A stretch of 64,000 bases of DNA from Phycisphaerales bacterium (GTDB lineage Bacteria; Planctomycetota; Phycisphaerae; Phycisphaerales; UBA1924). Shown here piece by piece: positions 25,117-31,864 of the stretch (its first letter is position 1; each line of letters starts with the position of its first letter). The notes beneath the pieces were generated by a model. The model saw only the letters and a list, made by a program, of their open reading frames with translations, had not been told where the DNA came from and searched no databases. The stretch is taken from NCBI GenBank assembly GCA_947459215.1, contig CANHCQ010000014.1:1-64000 (forward strand), written 5' to 3'. The translations under genes and the position numbers were made by a program.

Positions 25117-27306
25117 ATGTCACGTTCGATCGCCGGGTTGCTCGGCGTTGTTCTGGCCACCATCCTGCTCGCGGCACCCGCGTTCGCCGGGCCGCGGAAG
25201 CACAGGGTCATCATCGTGGATTCGATCGGCACCCCGGCGGATCGCAACGACGTGCGAAGCAAGCTGCTTTCCACGGGCCTCTTTGAAGCCGTCGATCTCT
25301 TCGACGCCAGTATCGGCACGCCTTCGATCGCCGCCCTGCGCCCGTACGACGCGGCGCTGGTCACCAACTTGGGACCGTGGTCGGATCGCAACGCCCTCGG
25401 CAACGTGCTGAAGCAGTACGTTGACGAGGGTTTCGGGGTCGTGCAGACCACGTTTACCGTCAACGGCGTGCTGAACAGCGACCTCGGCGGTGGGTGGGAC
25501 GCCTCGTACCGGAGCATCGTCTTCAGTTCCACCGCCACGGGAACCGCCACCCTCGGCACGCTCGCCGATCCCAACCATCCCATCCTCAACGGTGTTTCCG
25601 TGTTCAACGGCGGGCAGTTCAGCTTACGCCCCAGCGGCACGACGCTGACGCCGGGCGCGACCCTCGTCGCCAGTTGGAGCGATGGCAAGCCCCTTGTCGC
25701 CGTCGGGCCCAAGATCAATCGCGCCGATCTGGGCTTCTATCCGGTCTCGTCGGACGTGCAAGGGGGCTACTGGGCTTCCAACACCGACGGCGTCAAGCTG
25801 CTCGCCAACGCGCTGATGTACGTCATCCGACCCCGGATTCTCGTCGTCCACTCGTTCTTCCCCGCCGGAGCCGAGACCGACGTCGTCGCCAAGCTCCGCT
25901 CCACCAATCTCTTCAGCGCCATCGACACCTTCAACGCCAAAGCGCTCGTCGGCTCGGATGCGCCGACGCTCGATGAACTCAAGCAGTACGACGCCGCCCT
26001 GGTCTCCAACGGCGATCCCTGGAAGAACCGCGACGCGCTGGGCAATGTGCTCGCCGACTACACCGATTGGGGTGGCGGCGTGGTGGTGACGACGTTTGCC
26101 AACGCCGGCGTCCCGAACAGCGACCTGGGCGGGCGCTTCAGCGGCGACTACCGCATCATCGAGTTTGGACCATCCGCATCCGGGGCGGCCACTCTCGGCT
26201 CGATCGTCTACTCGGAGCATCCCATCGTCGCCGGAGTCGCTTCGTTCGACGGCGGGCCGAACGCGCCCCGGCCGCTGGGCACGAGCCTCGCCCCCGGTGG
26301 TCTTGTCATCGCCAACTGGTCCGACGGCAAGATCCTCGCGGCCGCCTCCACACGCCGCCACAACCGCGCCGACCTCGGCATGTACCCGCCCTCGTCCGAC
26401 GCTCGCACGGACCTTTGGGTCGCAGGCACCGACGGCGCCAGGCTCATGGCCAACGCGCTGCTGTACACCATCAGGCCCTACGTCGGCATCGCCTTCTCAC
26501 ACTCTGAGCCGATCCCCGGCAACACCCGCACGAGGCTGCTCGCGTCGCGCCGATTCAGCGGCGTCACGCTCCTGTCGCCGCTCCAGAGCGCGACACCGAG
26601 CGTTGCCGCACTGCTGCCGTTCGGCACCGTCTTTGCGGCCAGCAACGCCAACTTCCTCGACGCCAACGCGGTCGGCAACAACTTCGCCGACTATGTCGAT
26701 GCGGGCGGCTCGGTGGTCCTGGGCGTCTTCAGCGTCACCAACAACGTCAACTTCGCCAACTCCCGCCCCCGCGGCCGCTGGATCACGCAGGGATACGACA
26801 TCACCCCCGAAGGCGCGACCGCATCCAGCACTTCAACGGCGGCGTCGCTGGGGGCCTTCGTAGGACCGCTCCACCCCGTTCATCAGTTCGTCCGCCGCTT
26901 CGACGGCGGCGCAAGTGCGTTCCGACAGGGCAACAACCCCCTCCTGCGCGGCCGCCGCCTGCTGGAATGGTCCGACGGCAGAATGCTTGCCAGCCTGCAT
27001 TCCTTCCGCCGCCGCGTCGATCTCGGGTTCCATCCCGGCTCGAGCGCGGAGATCGCCACTCTGTGGAACGTCCGCACCGACGGCACCACCATCATCGCCA
27101 ACGCTCTCCACTTCGCCGCGTTCATGAAGCCCTGCCCCGGCGATTTCAACGGCGACGGCTTCGTCGATGACACCGACTTCTCGCTCTTCGCGGGCTACTA
27201 CGACACCCTGATCGAACCCCGCGGCGATCTGACCGGCGACAACAACACCGAGGACGCCGATTTTTCGGTCTTCGCCCAGAGTTACAACGAACTGCTCTGC
27301 CCCTGA
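25117..27306 (+). CDS. Exported protein with three GATase1-like repeats and dockerin
   Basis: 729 residues with a signal peptide (about 1-25). Three tandem domains of about 210 residues (28-238, 239-460, 461-665) each start with a Rossmann-type strand (HRVIIVDSIG; RILVVHSFFP; YVGIAFSHSEP). Each runs through PSxAxLxxYDAALVxNxxxW and the block DYVDxGGxVVxxxF, and ends with ADLGxxPxSSDxxxxLWxxxTDGxxLxANALLY. The pattern resembles class I glutamine-amidotransferase-like / ThuA-type domains, but no catalytic Cys-His-Glu set is evident, so a binding role is more likely. The two-Cys dockerin (about 671-729) ends LLCP. It is a full-length paralogue of the 28762-31035 gene. Confidence 0.8.
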   Translation: MSRSIAGLLGVVLATILLAAPAFAGPRKHRVIIVDSIGTPADRNDVRSKLLSTGLFEAVDLFDASIGTPSIAALRPYDAALVTNLGPWSDRNALGNVLKQYVDEGFGVVQTTFTVNGVLNSDLGGGWDASYRSIVFSSTATGTATLGTLADPNHPILNGVSVFNGGQFSLRPSGTTLTPGATLVASWSDGKPLVAVGPKINRADLGFYPVSSDVQGGYWASNTDGVKLLANALMYVIRPRILVVHSFFPAGAETDVVAKLRSTNLFSAIDTFNAKALVGSDAPTLDELKQYDAALVSNGDPWKNRDALGNVLADYTDWGGGVVVTTFANAGVPNSDLGGRFSGDYRIIEFGPSASGAATLGSIVYSEHPIVAGVASFDGGPNAPRPLGTSLAPGGLVIANWSDGKILAAASTRRHNRADLGMYPPSSDARTDLWVAGTDGARLMANALLYTIRPYVGIAFSHSEPIPGNTRTRLLASRRFSGVTLLSPLQSATPSVAALLPFGTVFAASNANFLDANAVGNNFADYVDAGGSVVLGVFSVTNNVNFANSRPRGRWITQGYDITPEGATASSTSTAASLGAFVGPLHPVHQFVRRFDGGASAFRQGNNPLLRGRRLLEWSDGRMLASLHSFRRRVDLGFHPGSSAEIATLWNVRTDGTTIIANALHFAAFMKPCPGDFNGDGFVDDTDFSLFAGYYDTLIEPRGDLTGDNNTEDADFSVFAQSYNELLCP

Positions 27307-27427
27307 GACTTGGTACGAAAACCAGATGAGTCCCACTCGCCCGGGTTATGGGACATCGGTGAACACGCGCGCTCACATCGCCCCGCCGACCGCCGCAATA
27401 CTCGGGCTCTTGGGTCGATAGACGAAC

Positions 27428-28561
27428 ATGTGCCGCTGCTTCGCAACCATCTGTTTCCTCACCCTGCCCGCGAGTGCCCAGCTCGGTCAAGCGCTCCCAC
27501 CCTGCATCTCCGCCCCCGGCGGCACGCCCCGCGTTGCCGACGTCACCATCCCACAGCAAGGCGGCGGCACGCTCACCGCGAAAGTCTTTGCGCCCGAAGC
27601 ATCGCTCCAGATCGCGCCCTGCCCCTGCATCACCATGCTCCCCGGCGGCGGCGCCGGCATCAGCAGCGTTGAGTGGGCCGCCAACCAGCTCGCCCGCAAC
27701 GGCTACGTCGTCATCATCACGCTTCCCGCCAGCGGCGGCAGCGTCGCGTCGTACAACACCGCCGCGAAGAGCGGCATCGATTTTCTGCAATCCGCATCCA
27801 ATCCATTCCGCGCCGGCACCGACATCACCCGCGTCGGCGGCGCGGGCTGGTCGCTCGGTGCTCGCGCTCTCACGCGCACGCAGGACGAAGACCCGCGCCT
27901 CGATGCCATCGTTGCCTGGGACAATCTCGCCGTCAGCGAGACCGGTGACGCCGGCTCACCGCAGACCAACTGCAACTCCGTTCCCAACCCAGTCCGCACG
28001 CCCCGCGTGCCCGCGCTCGGCCAGGCCTCGGACAACACCTGCGCCCAGAACGGCATCGACGCCAAGAAGACCGCGTGGACATGGTGGCGACAGAACAACA
28101 TCCCCGCGTACGAGATTGTCTTCGCGAATTCCAATCACTTCTGGTGGTCCGGCAACGCGAGCACGACGCAGAACGCTCTCGCGTCGTACTACACGCTCGC
28201 GTGGTTCGATCGCTGGCTGAAGAACGATCCGTCGGCCCGGGCCCGCCTGATGGACACCACGCCCTCAAGCGCCGCACCCAACATCGCCTGGTCGAGCAAC
28301 TGGGGCTCGCTGCTCTCGCCGAGCTTCCGCTCCGCCGCGTTCTTCGACGGCATCGACTGCCCCGACCTTCGCGCCGGCTGCTCGTTCTGTGCCGCCGATC
28401 TCAGCGGCGACCGCGTCGTCGATGACGCCGACTTTGTGCTCTTCGCCGCCGCGTACGAGAACCTGTTCGACCTCACCGGCGACCTCAACGCCGACGGCGT
28501 GACCGACGACGCCGACTTCCCAATCTTCGCTCAAAGTTACGACGCGCTCCTGTGTCCGTGA
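27428..28561 (+). CDS. Exported alpha/beta hydrolase with dockerin
   Basis: 377 residues with a short hydrophobic N-terminus (CFATICFLTLPASAQ). The fold is that of dienelactone-hydrolase / polyester-hydrolase-like enzymes: the oxyanion strand is ITMLPGGGAG, the nucleophile elbow is GAGWSLGAR (Gly-Trp-Ser-Leu-Gly), the likely Asp is in AIVAWDNLA, and the His is in FANSNHFWW. Two cysteine pairs (including PCPC near 55-60) suggest disulfides in an exported protein. The dockerin (about 318-377: CAADLSGDRVVDDADF ... GDLNADGVTDDADF ... YDALLCP) ends the protein. It lies between the two GATase1-like paralogues, all in the same direction. Polyester or ester hydrolysis is inference. Confidence 0.85.
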   Translation: MCRCFATICFLTLPASAQLGQALPPCISAPGGTPRVADVTIPQQGGGTLTAKVFAPEASLQIAPCPCITMLPGGGAGISSVEWAANQLARNGYVVIITLPASGGSVASYNTAAKSGIDFLQSASNPFRAGTDITRVGGAGWSLGARALTRTQDEDPRLDAIVAWDNLAVSETGDAGSPQTNCNSVPNPVRTPRVPALGQASDNTCAQNGIDAKKTAWTWWRQNNIPAYEIVFANSNHFWWSGNASTTQNALASYYTLAWFDRWLKNDPSARARLMDTTPSSAAPNIAWSSNWGSLLSPSFRSAAFFDGIDCPDLRAGCSFCAADLSGDRVVDDADFVLFAAAYENLFDLTGDLNADGVTDDADFPIFAQSYDALLCP

Positions 28562-28761
28562 GTTCTGGCATGCCCCGCGTCTTGAGACTCAGGATCATGC
28601 CGGAATACACGGTGGGTGTTCGGGGTTCGTCGATCCGTGCCTCACGCAAGGCCTCCGACAATTGTCGCACCGCGACAAAGGCGCATCACGCGAATAGCAT
28701 CACTTGAGCGGGTCCGCATCGCGGGCCAACTGGCGAGCGGCGGCCCCTCCACCAATTCAAC

Positions 28762-31035
28762 ATGGGGGTTGCCATGCTCCCGAACATGCTCCCGAATCGA
28801 TCTTGCCTGAGCGGTGTTGTTTACATTCGCCCGGTGCAAGCGCGCTGGGCGGCGGTTCTACGTTTGCTGCTCTGTCTCGCGCTCTTGCTTGGATGGTGCT
28901 CCGGGCCGGATGCTGGCGCTGGGTACCGAAGGCCCAACATTCTGATCGTTCACTCCTCGACGTACGCGTGGGATGTTCAGGACAAGCTCGTGTCGTCGGG
29001 GCAGTTCGGAACAATCGCGATGGTTGATGCCCGGGCGGCGACGCCGACGCCGGCGATGCTCCGCGCGTACGACGCCGTGCTGGTCTTCTCGGATGGGCAG
29101 TTTCTCGATCCCGCCACGCTGGGCAACAACCTCGCCGACTACGTGGACGAGGGCGGCGGCGTGGTGAACGCCGCATTCTCGATCAGCAGCTCATACCCGA
29201 TCTCCGGCCGCTGGACGTCGGGCTACGCCTGCATCGTCGCGAACAGCGTCATCGCTCCGCTCGTACCCGCGTCGCTCGACCTTGCGTCGATCACCGATCA
29301 GTACCACCCGATGCTGCTCGGCGTCGGATCGTTCTTCGGCGGTTCGCGCTCGTTCCACATGAGCCAGAGCAATGTGGTGCCGGGTGCCACGATCGTCGCG
29401 AAGTGGACCGACAGCAGCATTCTCGCGGCCGCCGGCCCGCTGCCGGGCCGAGCGGACCTCAACTTCTATCCGCCCTCCGCGGATGCCCGTGCGGACTTCT
29501 GGGATCCCACCACCGACGGCGTCAAGCTGATGGCCAACGCGCTGCTGTACGTCTGCCGCCCGCGCGTGCTGATCGCAGCGGCGCCCAGCACCGCGTCGTG
29601 GATAGACAACGTCCGTTCCACGCTGAAGGCCACGCAGGTCCTCGGCATCATCGACACGTTCAACGTCAACACGGGCACACCCACGCTCTCGCAACTCGGC
29701 GGCTACGACGCCGTCCTGTTCTTCTCTGACTCGTTGCTGCAGAACCCGACGGCCACGGGTGATGCGCTGGCCGATTACGTCGACGCCGGCGGCGGAGTCG
29801 TGAGTGCCGTCTTCGCGACCAGTGCCGGCTACAGCGGGGCCCGCCCACTCGGTCGCTGGCCCGTCGCCTACGAACTCATCACGGGCAACCTCGGCCAGGC
29901 CTCGGGCGCCGCTCAGACGCTGGGCACCGTGATATACCCCTTGCACCCAACCATGCGCGGCGTCACATCCTTCAACGGCGGCTCGTCTTCCTATCGCACC
30001 GCCACCATGCTGCTGAACCCCGGCGCATTCAACATCGCGCAGTGGAGCGACGGACGCCCACTGGTCGTCGCCTCGACTCGCTTCCACAATCGCGCGGATC
30101 TGGGCTTCTTCCCGCCCAATAGCGCCGTGCGGTCCGACCTCTGGCTCGCCAGCACCGACGGCGGGAAGATCATGGCCAACGCGCTGCTCTACACCGTCAA
30201 GCCCTACGTCGGGGTCTTCCACGCGGACTCCAACGGCCCGGACACCGTAAGCTGGCTGCAGGCCAGCCGACGCTACAGCGGAGTCGGCGGTTCGTTCATC
30301 TCACCGTTCGACCCTGTCTTCGTGCCCCTGCCGGACCTGAGGCCGTTCCACGCGATCGTCGCCTTCTCCGGCAACTACGGTTTCGCGGACCCGGCCCGCG
30401 TCGGCAACTGGCTCGCCGACTTCGTCGATGCCGGCGGCGGCGTTGTCATCGCGATGCCCTCCAACGTGAACTCTGGATACTCCTACCGCCCCGGCGGGCG
30501 CTGGGTCAGTAGCGGCTACGACATCGTCCCCAGTGATGCTCTCCCCAACTACACCTGCGCCGGGCCTCGCACCTTCCTCGGCGCTCTGCCCGAGCCGAAC
30601 CATCCCATCGCATCGTTTGTCCGCTGGTTCGACGGCGGCACACGGAGCTGCCGCGCCCTGTCCAGCCCGCTTCTGCGCGGCCGCACGATTCTGAACTGGA
30701 GCGACGGACGCATGCTCGCAAGCGTCCACAACTTCCGCAAGCGTGCCGACCTGGGCTTCGACCAGAACACCTCGCCCATGCCCGGCGAAGACTGGAACCC
30801 TCGCAGCGATGGCGGCCGGATCATCGCCAACGCCGTGGACTACACCATCTTCAACGAACCCTGTCCGGGCGACTTCAACGGCGACGGCCAGGTCGATGAC
30901 ACCGACTTTGTCCTCTTCGCCGGCTACTACAACGAACTCCTTGACCCGCGGGGCGACCTGAGCGGCGACAATCAGTCTGACGACACCGACTTCGTGACCT
31001 TCGCCACCAGCTACAACGCCCTTTTGTGCCCCTAG
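28762..31035 (+). CDS. Exported protein with three GATase1-like repeats and dockerin (paralogue)
   Basis: About 757 residues from the first ATG at 28762; starts at 28774, 28789 or the GTG at 28834 would keep the signal-like stretch VQARWAAVLRLLLCLALLLG. Three tandem domains follow, like those of the 25117 gene. They share NILIVHSSTYAWDVQDKL, LADYVDEGGGVV, ILAAAGPLPGRADLNFYP and TDGVKLMANALLY. The third copy ends in NHPIASFVRWFDGG and LLRGRTILNWSDGRMLASVH, which is closely matched in the paralogue. The dockerin is CPGDFNGDGQVDDTDF ... GDLSGDNQSDDTDF ... YNALLCP. No catalytic triad is evident. The pair most likely arose by local duplication. Confidence 0.8.
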   Translation: MGVAMLPNMLPNRSCLSGVVYIRPVQARWAAVLRLLLCLALLLGWCSGPDAGAGYRRPNILIVHSSTYAWDVQDKLVSSGQFGTIAMVDARAATPTPAMLRAYDAVLVFSDGQFLDPATLGNNLADYVDEGGGVVNAAFSISSSYPISGRWTSGYACIVANSVIAPLVPASLDLASITDQYHPMLLGVGSFFGGSRSFHMSQSNVVPGATIVAKWTDSSILAAAGPLPGRADLNFYPPSADARADFWDPTTDGVKLMANALLYVCRPRVLIAAAPSTASWIDNVRSTLKATQVLGIIDTFNVNTGTPTLSQLGGYDAVLFFSDSLLQNPTATGDALADYVDAGGGVVSAVFATSAGYSGARPLGRWPVAYELITGNLGQASGAAQTLGTVIYPLHPTMRGVTSFNGGSSSYRTATMLLNPGAFNIAQWSDGRPLVVASTRFHNRADLGFFPPNSAVRSDLWLASTDGGKIMANALLYTVKPYVGVFHADSNGPDTVSWLQASRRYSGVGGSFISPFDPVFVPLPDLRPFHAIVAFSGNYGFADPARVGNWLADFVDAGGGVVIAMPSNVNSGYSYRPGGRWVSSGYDIVPSDALPNYTCAGPRTFLGALPEPNHPIASFVRWFDGGTRSCRALSSPLLRGRTILNWSDGRMLASVHNFRKRADLGFDQNTSPMPGEDWNPRSDGGRIIANAVDYTIFNEPCPGDFNGDGQVDDTDFVLFAGYYNELLDPRGDLSGDNQSDDTDFVTFATSYNALLCP

Positions 31036-31230
31036 GCTGGTCCGAACGGCCCCTCGGATGGTCTTTGTTCGGAATCGTGTGCTGCGGGCGTTTTTCGGTT
31101 GGCTTTCTCGCGTCTTCTCGGTAGCCTGTGAGGGTCTGGGCGGCGCACTGCCGCTTGTATCTAGAAGGTGCCCCGCATGTCGCGGGTTCTTGAATCACAC
31201 CGGGTCCGCCCGGCCGAAAGGGGAACTGAG

Positions 31231-31647
31231 ATGCGTTCCACGAAGTTTGCCGCTGCCGTTGCTCTGAGCCTCCTGGCCTCCGCCGCTTCGGCTCAGTACA
31301 CGATCAAGTCCTCTGTCATCGCCGGCGGCGGCGGACAGAACGCCACGGGTGGTCAGTACACCCTCAGCGGCACCATCGGTCAGGCCGCCGCCTTCAGCTC
31401 CCCGTTCGCTACCGGCGGGAACTACAGCCACGCCGCGGGTTTCTGGTTGACCGTCGGCAATTGCCCGGCGGACTTCAACAGCGACGGCGTGGTGGATGAC
31501 CTCGACTTCCAGGTCTTCACCGGCGCTTATGACGCACTCGTCGTCCCGCCCGCCAATCCCATTTGTGATATCAACGGCGACAACCTCGTCGACGACAACG
31601 ACTTCCAGATCTTCGTCGTCGCCTACAACGACCTCCTCTGCCCGTAA
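31231..31647 (+). CDS. Minimal exported dockerin-like protein
   Basis: 138 residues from the ATG at 31231 (a purine-rich AAAGGGGAAC lies upstream) with a signal peptide (about 1-21). Only about 55 residues (YTIKSSVIAGGGGQNATGGQ ... GTIGQ ... GGNYSHAAGFW) separate the signal from the dockerin. That segment is a short beta module seen in many exported planctomycete proteins. The dockerin-like module (CPADFNSDGVVDDLDF ... CDINGDNLVDDNDF ... YNDLLCP) is therefore close to half the mature protein. It has its own strong terminator. Such a small carrier is a good model for the module itself. Confidence 0.85.
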   Translation: MRSTKFAAAVALSLLASAASAQYTIKSSVIAGGGGQNATGGQYTLSGTIGQAAAFSSPFATGGNYSHAAGFWLTVGNCPADFNSDGVVDDLDFQVFTGAYDALVVPPANPICDINGDNLVDDNDFQIFVVAYNDLLCP

Positions 31648-31681
31648 TCCGATCGAGCTCAAACGATCGAACACATCCGAA

Positions 31682-31713
31682 CGCAGCCGCTCCCGCGGCT
31701 GCGATTTTCATTT
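31682..31713 (+). terminator. Strong intrinsic terminator after the minimal dockerin gene
   Basis: Perfect 9-bp stem CGCAGCCGC/GCGGCTGCG with a TCCC loop, followed by ATTTTCATTTT. Confidence 0.88.
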
Positions 31714-31864
31714 TGGATCGCGATGCTCCCTCATCCCATCCCCGCATCAGCTCCGATAAGTCCATTCCGATCTCACGCTCTCTCTCATAAATCGCTGCGG
31801 CGTCGGGCCGCCGGTTCCGCTCCTAGGGGCGGCAGAAGACCGGATCCGAAAGAGAGCCCGCGGG

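Noticed and set aside
31036..31230. A tRNA or riboswitch before the minimal dockerin gene
   Set aside because: A GTTCGGAATC-like stretch and small hairpins exist, but no cloverleaf or conserved riboswitch core can be drawn.
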